Shown here one piece after another: positions 33,107 to 40,240 of a DNA stretch of 64,000 nt. Positions within the stretch are counted from its first letter, which is position 1. Every line of letters starts with the position of its first letter. The stretch is from an uncultured Bacteroides sp. (GTDB taxonomy: Bacteria > Bacteroidota > Bacteroidia > Bacteroidales > Bacteroidaceae), in assembly GCA_944321465.1 (NCBI GenBank), contig CALULL010000003.1:1-64000 (forward strand). Reading direction: 5' to 3'. The position numbers and the translations under genes are program-made. The notes beneath the pieces are model-generated. The model was not told the DNA's origin and made no database searches. It saw only the letters and a list, made by a program, of their open reading frames with translations.

Positions 33107-34231
33107 TTATTCGATAATGTGTGGGATAAACTCTGACAGATTGTCGGTAATTTCGCTTTTGCTTTCCCGGATGCCTATGCCTGCGGCTTCTCCACCTATA
33201 ATCCATGAGCCGATGACGGGGTAACGCCCGTTATAGGCCGTGGGCTTGAGATATTCCTGATACACGTAAGCCTGGTTTCCGTAGTCGCCTGCCGTTTCTG
33301 GCCGGATTGCTTTTTCGTTCCATTCGGCAATCTCTACAACGCTGATGTTGTGTCCTTCGCGTGAGTAGACGGGCTTCTTGCAGTACGTTCCTGAGCGGGG
33401 ACGCGACAAATGGGCAGGCAAGATGTATGGGGAGTTGGGGAAAAGCTGGGAGACGATGCTGAGAATTGCCTTGTTGGACATGACGAGTTTCCACAGTGGT
33501 TCTATCCAGTGTACATCGGCCACACAGCCTTCGGGGCTTTCCTCCATCATCCATTCCCAAGGGTAGAGCTTGAAGCAGCGGTGAATGCGCTCCCCGGAAG
33601 GGTCGTAAAACACCCCGTCTTGCAGATTCAGGGCGTTGATGTCCAGGACGCGGGTTGAAAAGCCTGCTTCCATGGCCGTGCTGGCAAGATATTGCAGGTT
33701 GCCGGTATCTTCGTTGTTGTCCAATGCACCGGCAAAATGAATCTCGCATCCCTCAGGGAACATGTCTTTCCAGGATTGCACCAACCCCTCGTGTATGCCG
33801 TTGTATTGGTCGTGTTGCGGAAACAAGTCTTCCTTCCACTCCCATTGTATGACGGATGCTTCGAGCAAAGATGTGGGCGTGTCGGCGTTAAACTCCAAAA
33901 TCTTAGGTATTCCGTTTTCGTCAAGCATGAAGTCAAAGCGGCCATACAGACTGAGGTCGTCGTTGTTCCACGATGCTTGAATGCGTTCGCACACGATGTC
34001 GGGTATGCCCAGAATGCGCATCATAAAGTCCGGGGCCCGTTCGATGACATAACTTGCTGCTTCGCAATACATGCGGTATGCCTCTCGGGTAGCTTCTTCC
34101 AGCGTTTCAACCTCTTCCGGGCTGATGGCATAGTAGGCTTGTTCGCACCAGTAATCGCTGTGGAAGTCAAAGCCCAGCCGTTCTATTTTAGCCTTGTAGT
34201 CGGGGCGGGGGCCGATTGAAAATCTCTTCAT
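33107..34231 (-). CDS. Glutathionylspermidine synthase-like ATP-grasp protein (YgiC family)
   Basis: A 374-residue protein of the GSP_synth ATP-grasp family. Characteristic blocks: LYGRFDFMLDENGIPKILEFNADTP (split here as LYGRFDFMLDENG and KILEFNADTPTSLLE, about residues 95-125), then EWMMEESPEG and WKLVMSNKAIL, and the C-terminal YPVIGSWIIGGEAAGIGIRE. E. coli YgiC ligates an unknown pair with ATP; it lacks the amidase half of Gss and does not make glutathionylspermidine, so the substrate is unknown. It is directly preceded (36 bases) by a small lipoprotein with an Ser/Gly-rich C-terminus, reminiscent of the ygiB-ygiC order. Confidence 0.88.
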   Translation of the reverse strand: MKRFSIGPRPDYKAKIERLGFDFHSDYWCEQAYYAISPEEVETLEEATREAYRMYCEAASYVIERAPDFMMRILGIPDIVCERIQASWNNDDLSLYGRFDFMLDENGIPKILEFNADTPTSLLEASVIQWEWKEDLFPQHDQYNGIHEGLVQSWKDMFPEGCEIHFAGALDNNEDTGNLQYLASTAMEAGFSTRVLDINALNLQDGVFYDPSGERIHRCFKLYPWEWMMEESPEGCVADVHWIEPLWKLVMSNKAILSIVSQLFPNSPYILPAHLSRPRSGTYCKKPVYSREGHNISVVEIAEWNEKAIRPETAGDYGNQAYVYQEYLKPTAYNGRYPVIGSWIIGGEAAGIGIRESKSEITDNLSEFIPHIIE

Positions 34232-34267
34232 GTCAAGAATGTATTGGTTGGAGATGAACGTGCAACG

Positions 34268-34615
34268 TCAGCTGCCCGTGGAGGAGGAGCGGCGTGTCCC
34301 TCCAAATACGTTTCCGTTGGATTTGGACTGCTTGGAAGGGGTTACTTTCACAGACGATGGCGGGTCTACTTTGGCACCATTGACATCCGTCCAGGAACCG
34401 GACTGCGGGTAATAGTAATGGGTGCTTGTCAGTCCGTTGGCCGCCGATGGCATCAAAGCCCAGCGCATCAGCATGGCATTGTATATCCAGCTATTGCCTT
34501 GATTGTCCTTATACTCTTCTTTATCGGCAGGATTTTCCGGGAGTTCTGTTTTCTGCGTACATCCGGCAAGTGTCATCAGGCAGATTGCTGCCGTGAGGAA
34601 GTGATGTCTGTTCAT
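34268..34615 (-). CDS. Small lipoprotein, YgiB-like in context
   Basis: A 115-residue lipoprotein. The signal peptide (1-18) ends in the lipobox LAGC with acceptor Cys19. The mature part has one Trp/Tyr-rich segment (NQGNSWIYNAMLMRWALMP, then HYYYPQSGSW) and a low-complexity C-terminus (KSNGNVFGGTRRSSSTGS). The glycine/serine/arginine tail is like that of YgiB (DUF1190) proteins, and the gene precedes a YgiC homologue, but overall I cannot claim homology. Likely inserted in the inner leaflet of the outer membrane. The start follows the rpsP terminator by 23 bases. Confidence 0.7.
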   Translation of the reverse strand: MNRHHFLTAAICLMTLAGCTQKTELPENPADKEEYKDNQGNSWIYNAMLMRWALMPSAANGLTSTHYYYPQSGSWTDVNGAKVDPPSSVKVTPSKQSKSNGNVFGGTRRSSSTGS

Positions 34616-34627
34616 AGAGGCAAGGAA

Positions 34628-34685
34628 GGGAATAAAATGGAAAGGAACCAGCTTTTTGCCACGCGGCCCAAAACGGTTCCTTTCC
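34628..34685 (-). terminator. Terminator of rpsP
   Basis: Minus-strand perfect 11-bp stem GGAAAGGAACC/GGTTCCTTTCC (34639-34649 with 34675-34685), then ATTTTATT. Confidence 0.8.
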
Positions 34686-34707
34686 TATTGCTGTTTTTTG
34701 CAGATAT

Positions 34708-35289
34708 TTACTCGGCAGCAGGAGCTTCTGCAGCAGGGGCGGCCTCTTCGCTTGCTGCGTTTTCTGCAGCAGCAGCGGCTTCAGCTTCGGCTCTGGCTGC
34801 TGCTTCGGCTTCAGCTTTTGCAGCTGCCTCGGCGGCTTTCTTTTCGGCCAGGGCTTTGGCTTTCTCCTCGTTCACTTTCTTTTCTGCTTCCAAGCGCACT
34901 TGTGCTTCGGCCTTCTTAGCCTCTTCCTTCTTGGCTTTCAAGAGGGCCAGCCCGTTTTGCTTGTTATTCTTCCAAGCCTCGAACTTGGCTTCGGCTTCAG
35001 CTTCGCCAAAGGCACCTTTGGCTACACCTCCCAAGAGGTGCTTTTTCATGTAAACGCCTTCGCGCGACAGAATGTTGCGCACTGTGTCGGTCGGTTGGGC
35101 ACCTTTCAAAACCCAATCAAGGGCACGGTCAAATTTCAAATCTACTGTGGCAGGGTCGGTATTGGGATTGTAAGTACCGATCTTTTCAATAAATTTACCA
35201 TCACGTGGTGCTCTTACGTCTGCAATAACGATAGAGTAGAAGGCGTAGCCTTTACGTCCATGTCTTTGCAATCTGATTTTTGTTGCCAT
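34708..35289 (-). CDS. rpsP: Ribosomal protein bS16 with extended C-terminus
   Basis: A 193-residue 30S subunit protein. Residues 1-80 are the S16 core ([38 protein letters not shown]). The rest is a Bacteroidota-type extension: a middle part ([24 protein letters not shown]) then a long Ala/Glu/Lys coiled or disordered tail (about 120-193). I choose the ATG at 35289, which gives the family start; the 19 upstream in-frame codons cross the promoter. It has its own promoter and terminator. Confidence 0.96.
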   Translation of the reverse strand: MATKIRLQRHGRKGYAFYSIVIADVRAPRDGKFIEKIGTYNPNTDPATVDLKFDRALDWVLKGAQPTDTVRNILSREGVYMKKHLLGGVAKGAFGEAEAEAKFEAWKNNKQNGLALLKAKKEEAKKAEAQVRLEAEKKVNEEKAKALAEKKAAEAAAKAEAEAAARAEAEAAAAAENAASEEAAPAAEAPAAE

Positions 35290-35343
35290 AAATTTTTGTT
35301 GTTTTATTGATTTGAATAGTGCTATTAGCTCGTAATAGCGGCG

Positions 35344-35375
35344 CAAAATTAGTCATTCTGTTCTAGACAACCAAA
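35344..35375 (-). promoter_or_regulatory. Promoter of rpsP
   Basis: Minus-strand TTTG (35372-35375), a 20-base spacer, then TAATTTTG (35344-35351); leader about 50 bases. Confidence 0.7.
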
Positions 35376-35598
35376 CAACACGCTCTTTTTTTACTCTTTA
35401 GCAGGCTTTTTGTACCCGTTTAGCTGCCTTCGGATGGCCTCAGTGGGCTTGGTAGTCTGTTTATGTCTTGAGGACTAATGCCTCTTGCTGTTTGCTCTTT
35501 TGTCAATGAAAAATCCCCGCGATCGGAGGTCGTAGTGACCCCAAAAAGTGGAACGCAGGGGAGGCGTATCGGGCAAAATAGAGTGTCCAAGCAAGTGA
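35376..35598. other. Intergenic DNA upstream of rpsP, no recognised gene
   Basis: Short ORFs here lack family resemblance or a start context. The stretch joins a set of gene remnants (35599-35790) and may itself be decayed coding DNA. Confidence 0.4.
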
Positions 35599-35650
35599 CT
35601 TGTTCAGTGCCACGTTGGCGGCGAAAGCCATGATGCAACCTGTTATCGGG
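35599..35650 (-). pseudogene. Remnant matching the 3' end of the GGGtGRT gene
   Basis: These 52 bases align with 36283-36340, the 3' end of the GGGtGRT gene about 680 bases away, with one 6-base gap and roughly 80% identity. In the same minus frame they read PITGCIMAFAANVALNK against PMVGCTVACAVNVALALSK. The stop codon is lost and no upstream coding sequence of that gene remains, so it is a non-functional duplicated fragment. Confidence 0.6.
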
Positions 35651-35705
35651 GAGGGTCGATCCTTAGTAAACCATCATCTTGGCCTGAGCAGGAGTAAAAG
35701 GTATA

Positions 35706-35792
35706 TTAGAGTTGGATGAACTCCACGTCGTCCACAACCAATTCCTTGGGGGATTGTACGTGAATATAAATCACGCTCTTGTTGAAGAAAAT
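35706..35792 (-). pseudogene. Possible 3' remnant of another gene
   Basis: The minus strand reads an open C-terminal tail ending KSVIYIHVQSPKELVVDDVE plus FIQL and a stop (35706-35708). The pattern of a short beta strand then 'VDDVEF' resembles the last strand of secreted carbohydrate-binding modules. It has no start and its upstream part overlaps the small regulator gene in another frame, so it is either a remnant or chance. Confidence 0.3.
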
Positions 35793-36001
35793 TCACACTT
35801 TTCTAATTCCTCATTGTAGTACACAAAGAAATTGTGGTGCAAGATGGATGAGATGCGAAGTAATAGTGCTGTGTCGATGCTTTCACGCTTGAATATGGAG
35901 TATATATTTGTTCGTTCGCAACAAAGTTTATTGGCGAACCAAGTAACAGAACGTTCTTGACGTTGAAGTTCTTGTTTTATCAATGCTCCAATGTGTATCA
36001 T
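35771..36001 (-). CDS. Small HTH (XRE-like) DNA-binding protein
   Basis: A 76-residue protein, MIHIGALIKQELQRQERSVT at the start, then WFANKLCCERTNIYSIFKR and IDTALLLRISSILHHNFF. The layout (two helices, a turn, a recognition helix near residues 18-40) is that of short Bacteroidales regulators, in which 'ERSVTWFA(R/K)KL...R(T/S)N(I/V)Y' recurs. The usual acidic C-terminus is replaced by EKCEFSSTRA, so the last ~10 residues may be an altered end caused by the rearrangement just downstream. Target genes unknown. Confidence 0.7.
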   Translation of the reverse strand: MIHIGALIKQELQRQERSVTWFANKLCCERTNIYSIFKRESIDTALLLRISSILHHNFFVYYNEELEKCEFSSTRA

Positions 36002-36015
36002 AGCATAACAAAAAA

Positions 36016-36113
36016 GGCGGAACCATTCATTACTTATCTATATTCTGTGGTACCGCCAAGCACCTTGTCCGTAGATAAGAACGAATGGTTCACGCCCATT
36101 TTGAGCGTGAACC
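36016..36113. other. Two overlapping, mutually exclusive inverted repeats
   Basis: A 20-base inverted repeat with few mismatches (36020-36040 with 36072-36091) overlaps a perfect 9-bp hairpin GGTTCACGC/GCGTGAACC (36088-36096 with 36105-36113). GGCGG/CCGCC (36016-36020 with 36053-36057) is an additional pairing. Both hairpins share GGTTC, so they cannot form together. Not part of any gene. Confidence 0.45.
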
Positions 36114-36233
36114 TTCACCTCTTTATTCTCCGGACTTTCAAATTGGCGGTTTTCAGAATAGAGAATAAGAGCTAAAAGCTCAAATATTTTGTAAGTATAA
36201 GAATGGAAACGCTTTTCCAGAAATATACCTGAA

Positions 36234-36263
36234 AAGGAGAACACACGTAAGCATGTTCTCCTT
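36234..36263 (-). terminator. Terminator of the NifU-like/GGGtGRT operon
   Basis: Perfect 10-bp stem AAGGAGAACA/TGTTCTCCTT with a 10-base loop, 16 bases past the GGGtGRT stop; on the minus strand the stem ends in CCTTTTC. Confidence 0.7.
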
Positions 36264-36279
36264 ATTAATATTATCTAGT

Positions 36280-37290
36280 TTACTTGCTCAGTGCCAGTGC
36301 CACGTTGACGGCGCAAGCCACGGTGCAACCTACCATCGGGTTGTTGCCGATACCCAGGAAGCCCATCATTTCTACGTGGGCGGGAACTGAAGAAGAACCT
36401 GCGAACTGGGCGTCTGAGTGCATACGGCCCATGGTATCGGTCATGCCGTAGGAAGCGGGACCTGCTGCCATGTTGTCCGGGTGCAGGGTACGGCCTGTTC
36501 CGCCGCCCGATGCAACCGAGAAGTAGGGCTTGCCTGCGAGCACGCGCTCTTTCTTGTACGTGCCGGCCACCGGATGCTGGAAGCGGGTGGGGTTCGTGGA
36601 GTTGCCCGTGATGGACACATCAACGTTCTCGTGCCACATGATGGCTACGCCCTCGCGTACGTCGTCGGCTCCGTAGCATTTCACTTTGGCACGCGGACCG
36701 TCGGAGTAGGGCGTTTCCTTCACGATGTTCAGCTTGCCGGTGAAGTAGTCAAATTGCGTCTGCACGTAGGTAAAGCCGTTGATGCGCGAGATAATCATGG
36801 CAGCGTCCTTGCCCAAGCCGTTCAGGATGCAACGCAGGGGATTCTTGCGCACTTTGTTGGCCATTTCGGCGATTTTGATGGCACCTTCGGCGGCTGCAAA
36901 CGACTCGTGACCGGCCAGGAAGGCAAAGCATTGGGTCTCTTCGCGCAGCAGGCGGGCGGCGAGGTTGCCATGTCCCAGACCTACTTTGCGGTCGTCGGCT
37001 ACCGAGCCGGGGATGCAGAACGACTGCAGGCCGATGCCAATGGCTTCGGCAGCGTCGGCGGCGTTCTTGCAGCCTTTCTTCAACGCGATGGCGCAGCCCA
37101 CTACGTAGGCCCATTTGGCGTTCTCGAAGCAGATGCCCTGGGTCTCTTGGCACGTCAGGTAGGGATCCAGGCCTGCTGCGTCACAGATTGCGTTAGCTTC
37201 TTCAATGTCTTTGATTCCGTTCTCGTTCAGCGCAGCAAGAATTTGCTTCATGCGGCGGTCTTGGCTCTCAAATTGTACGGGTCTAATCAT
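36280..37290 (-). CDS. GGGtGRT protein
   Basis: A 336-residue protein of the GGGtGRT family, named for the motif seen here as SGGGTGRTLHPDN (near residue 280). Function is unknown. Other conserved parts: VADDRKVGLGHGNLAARLLREE (shown in pieces: GLGHGNLAARLL), LAGHESFAAAEGA and NSTNPTRFQHPV. Several cysteines (CDAAG, CQETQGIC, VGCTVACAV) could bind a cofactor. I use ATG 37290 (MIRPVQFESQDRR); 25 upstream in-frame codons run into the NifU-like gene and are excluded. It follows the NifU-like gene by 16 bases, and this pair recurs across anaerobes as far as I know, which suggests iron-sulfur chemistry. Confidence 0.92.
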   Translation of the reverse strand: MIRPVQFESQDRRMKQILAALNENGIKDIEEANAICDAAGLDPYLTCQETQGICFENAKWAYVVGCAIALKKGCKNAADAAEAIGIGLQSFCIPGSVADDRKVGLGHGNLAARLLREETQCFAFLAGHESFAAAEGAIKIAEMANKVRKNPLRCILNGLGKDAAMIISRINGFTYVQTQFDYFTGKLNIVKETPYSDGPRAKVKCYGADDVREGVAIMWHENVDVSITGNSTNPTRFQHPVAGTYKKERVLAGKPYFSVASGGGTGRTLHPDNMAAGPASYGMTDTMGRMHSDAQFAGSSSVPAHVEMMGFLGIGNNPMVGCTVACAVNVALALSK

Positions 37291-37306
37291 AATCTGTGTC
37301 CTCCTC

Positions 37307-38008
37307 TTATTCTTTGCGTGGATCAATATATTTAACTGCGCCTTGCTCGGGCTTGAAACGGCCATAAGTGCCGGTGACGGCTTTCAGAGCTTCGTTGGCA
37401 TCTACGCCTTTCTTTACTTGCTCCATGAACTTGCCCATGTGGACGTATTCGTAGCCGATGACTTCGTTGTCCTTGTCCAAAGCCATGCGGGTGATGTAGC
37501 CTTCGGTCAGTTCCAGATAGCGGGTGCCTTTGGCCAGCGTGCCGTAGAGCGTGCCCACCTGGCTGCGCAGGCCCTTGCCCAGGTCCTCCAGTCCGGCTCC
37601 AATCATCAGGCCGCCCTCGGAGAAGGCCGACTGTGTGCGTCCGTACACGATTTGCAGGAAGAGCTCGCGCATGGCCGTATTGATGGCATCGCAGACGAGG
37701 TCTGTGTTCAGGGCTTCCAGGATGGTCTTGCCCGGCAGGATTTCCGAAGCCATGGCGGCGGAGTGCGTCATGCCTGAACAACCGATGGTCTCTACCAATG
37801 CTTCCTGAATGACACCCTCTTTCACGTTAAGCGTCAGTTTGCAGGCTCCCTGCTGAGGGGCGCACCAGCCCACACCGTGTGTTAAACCTGAAATGTCGAC
37901 AATCTCTTTTGCTTTTACCCATTTACCTTCTTCGGGAATAGGAGCTGGCCCGTGGTTGGGGCCTTTTTTTACAACACACATGTGTTCCACTTCGTGTGAA
38001 TAAATCAT
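37307..38008 (-). CDS. NifU-like iron-sulfur scaffold protein paired with GGGtGRT
   Basis: A 233-residue protein with a NifU N-terminal/IscU-like domain. Candidate cluster ligands are in VGWCAPQQGACKLTLN, VETIGCSGMTHSAAMASEIL and TDLVCDAINTAMRELFLQIV. The C-terminal third (YLELTEGYITRMALDKDNEV) is a beta-rich addition absent from IscU. The start ATG 38008 (MIYSHEVEHMCVV) is preceded by a TAACTTTG box. It is first in a two-gene operon with the GGGtGRT gene. A dedicated scaffold for an unusual iron-sulfur protein is plausible but unproven. Confidence 0.88.
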   Translation of the reverse strand: MIYSHEVEHMCVVKKGPNHGPAPIPEEGKWVKAKEIVDISGLTHGVGWCAPQQGACKLTLNVKEGVIQEALVETIGCSGMTHSAAMASEILPGKTILEALNTDLVCDAINTAMRELFLQIVYGRTQSAFSEGGLMIGAGLEDLGKGLRSQVGTLYGTLAKGTRYLELTEGYITRMALDKDNEVIGYEYVHMGKFMEQVKKGVDANEALKAVTGTYGRFKPEQGAVKYIDPRKE

Positions 38009-38061
38009 GATCAGCTCTTTTAGTTAGTTATAAAACGTAATACACTATATAAAAACTGGTG

Positions 38062-38069
38062 CAAAGTTA
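38062..38069 (-). promoter_or_regulatory. -7 element of the NifU-like/GGGtGRT operon
   Basis: Minus-strand TAACTTTG; a TTGAC sequence about 18-19 bases upstream may serve as -33. Leader about 48 bases. Confidence 0.55.
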
Positions 38070-38330
38070 GCCGTTTTCTGCTTTTTAGTCAACTGTTTGC
38101 TTTTTCTTTTTCATTAAAATAAATAAACGGAGGCTTTTTTAGAGCTTGTCTAAATTCTTTTTCGCGCTGTTCGGGTGTTTATTGCGGGAAGTTTATCGGC
38201 CGGTGCGGGGCATGGACGGGTTGTGGACGGATGGGGACAGGATGGGGGAAGGCTGGGACGTGGAGAGGCGTGGCTGGTCGTGGGTGCCGCAGGCATTTGT
38301 CGTTCAGTGCTTTGGAGCGGTGCCGACAGG

Positions 38331-38418
38331 CAGAGGTGTGCCAGCTGGCGGGCAGAGGTGAGCTGGCCGAGGGGCAAAGGTGTGTTCCCTGGCGGGCAAA
38401 GGTGTGTCGGCCGGGGGG
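38331..38418. repeat. 22-bp tandem repeat array D (four units, best preserved)
   Basis: Four units start at 38331, 38353, 38375 and 38397: heads CAGAGGTGTGCC, CAGAGGTGAGCT, CAAAGGTGTGTTCC and CAAAGGTGTGTCGG, tails GC-rich ending in GGG. It lies between the NifU-like operon promoter and the 3' end of the pseudouridine synthase gene. No gene is visible in 38070-38513. Confidence 0.9.
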
Positions 38419-38513
38419 TGGGGAGGCGCGAGGGGTGGGGAGCCGACGCTTGCAGGGCAGCGATGAAGGGCGGTATGCCTCGTCCGGTAGAAGGGGGCGG
38501 TTGCCGCCTTTTG

Positions 38514-40151
38514 TCACAGCGGGAAATCGGCAGGGCTGTGGAACGTCAGAAGCCGTTGGCTCACGGGGTGGACAAAGGTAATGGACTCGGCGTGTAGGCA
38601 CAGCCTCCCTGGGGATGTTCCGTAGAGCGCATCGCCGGCAATGGGGCAATGCAGGCCGTCCGGGTGGGCGGCATGTATGCGCAGTTGGTGTGTCCGCCCG
38701 GTCTGGGGGTAAAAGGCCACAAGGGCCTGCGAGGGCATGCGGCGGACGACGGCGTAGTAGGTCTCTGCCGGTTTCCCGTGGAGGTAGTCTACCACTTGCC
38801 GGGGGCGGTCGAAAGGGGAGGGGGAGAGAGGCAGGCGGATGATGCCGCTGTCGTCGGGCGGGTTGCCGTCGAGTAGGGCCAGATAGCGTTTGCAGACGGT
38901 ACGGTTCTTGAATTGTTCTTGCAGGTGCCGATAGGTGTCCTTGTCTTTGGCTATGAGCATGAGGCCAGAGGTGTCCATGTCCAGCCGGTGAACAATGAGC
39001 GGTCCCTCGGCTGCGGGGTATCTCCTTCGCACGACATCGGCCACCGAGACGGCACGCGGCTCGGTGCCCGGTACGGAGGGCATCCCCGACGGCTTGCAGA
39101 CCACGGCCAGCCACGGGTCGTCGTACACCGTCGGGAGCGGCAGGTCCGCCGAGCGCAGCAGGGCGGTCGTCAGGGGGCTATCTTCCACGTCGAGTCCCTG
39201 TAGCATGAAGGACAGTATCGGGCCACACTTTCCTTTGCAGGCCGGGTAATAGTGCCCGTGTCGGCGTGGTTCGCTTTTGGGGGAGTCTCCCCACCAGAAC
39301 TCGGCCATGCACAGGGGCTTCCATCCGTGCAGATAGGCTTGTTGCAGCAGTTTTGGAGCGGCGCATTCCCCGGCTCCGGCGGGGGGCGTCCGGTGGACGG
39401 TGGGGGCAAATATCTGGCACAGGTTTCGGTGTTCTCCGTTGGCGTTCAGCAGGTCAAAGTGCTCGAAGATGCGGCGTTGCAGGGCTGCGGACCGTTCTTT
39501 CCGCTCTGTTTTCAGTTGTTCTATTAGGCCTTCTTGCGCCGACATTTGTTGGCGAAGCAGGGCGATGTGGTTCTCCAGGGCCTGTTTTTGGCGGCGGTAT
39601 TCGGCTTTCTGGAACTGGCTTTCGCGTGTCAGTCGGCGTTCGGTTTCGGCATCTGTGTTGCCGCGCGTGCGCAGTGCGTCCCGTTCGGCTTTGGCTTGCT
39701 TCATGCGCAGCTTGGCATCCGTCAGGACTTGGTCGGCTGCCCTTTTGCTGTCGTGTAGTGTCTGGCGCGTATGGCGGTATGTGTCGCTTTGTTCCAGTCG
39801 GTCGATGCGTGCGTTGAGCTGTGAAATGAGTTTTTCTTCTTTTTTGAAGAAGCCATCGGGCTGTTGCAGGTCGTAGACAGGGGGGACAAAGAAGGGGATG
39901 TGGCTCTTCCCCGCAAGCAGGCCGGAGAAAGCGGCCAGGTAGCCGATGTGGCCGCCGGAGGTCTGGACGACGAGGACTCCGAACATTTTTCCCGTTTGCA
40001 GTTCGTCCTGCCACTGGGCTTGTGCACACAGGTAGGCTTGTGTCTCCCGAGCTGCGAGAATGCAGAGCGGGTGGGGGGTGTAGCAGAAAGGGTAGGTGAA
40101 TTTCTCGGGCAGCGGAATGCCTGCTATGGAGGTGGCGAAAGAGTGCAGCAT
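38514..40151 (-). CDS. RluA-family pseudouridine synthase with N-terminal extension
   Basis: A 545-residue enzyme that isomerises uridine to pseudouridine in rRNA or tRNA. The catalytic domain is C-terminal (about 338-545) with HRLDMDTSG (388-396; catalytic Asp391), YLALLDG and a TGRTHQLRIHAA near the end. The first ~330 residues are unusual: residues 100-230 are Arg/Gln/Glu-rich and predicted coiled coil, and 260-310 hold Cys/His residues (CAAPK, HYYPACKGKCG) that could be a zinc site. Such long RluA proteins are known in Bacteroidota; their target is unknown to me. The start is ATG 40151, beyond the rng terminator. Confidence 0.88.
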   Translation of the reverse strand: MLHSFATSIAGIPLPEKFTYPFCYTPHPLCILAARETQAYLCAQAQWQDELQTGKMFGVLVVQTSGGHIGYLAAFSGLLAGKSHIPFFVPPVYDLQQPDGFFKKEEKLISQLNARIDRLEQSDTYRHTRQTLHDSKRAADQVLTDAKLRMKQAKAERDALRTRGNTDAETERRLTRESQFQKAEYRRQKQALENHIALLRQQMSAQEGLIEQLKTERKERSAALQRRIFEHFDLLNANGEHRNLCQIFAPTVHRTPPAGAGECAAPKLLQQAYLHGWKPLCMAEFWWGDSPKSEPRRHGHYYPACKGKCGPILSFMLQGLDVEDSPLTTALLRSADLPLPTVYDDPWLAVVCKPSGMPSVPGTEPRAVSVADVVRRRYPAAEGPLIVHRLDMDTSGLMLIAKDKDTYRHLQEQFKNRTVCKRYLALLDGNPPDDSGIIRLPLSPSPFDRPRQVVDYLHGKPAETYYAVVRRMPSQALVAFYPQTGRTHQLRIHAAHPDGLHCPIAGDALYGTSPGRLCLHAESITFVHPVSQRLLTFHSPADFPL

Positions 40152-40175
40152 GTGGAGGTCCTTGGGATGGCAAAA

Positions 40176-40216
40176 GCGGGGTAACCTTGTGCTGTCCTAC
40201 AGGAAGGCTACCCCGC
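40176..40216 (-). terminator. Terminator of the RNase E/G gene
   Basis: Minus-strand stem GCGGGGTA...CCTT with AAGG...TACCCCGC (one bulged base on each side), then TTTT. Confidence 0.8.
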
Positions 40217-40240
40217 AATGGTTTCAATGCTTCTGCCGTT

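Noticed and set aside
36002-36244. Short ORFs between the small regulator and the GGGtGRT terminator
   Set aside because: No motifs; the region is dominated by inverted repeats.
38331-38418. 22-bp arrays considered as CRISPR
   Set aside because: No spacers: units are contiguous, variable, and there are no cas genes.
38179-39114. Long minus-strand Arg/Pro-rich ORF over the pseudouridine synthase 3' end and array D
   Set aside because: Low-complexity frame produced by GC-rich DNA; overlaps the real gene in another frame.
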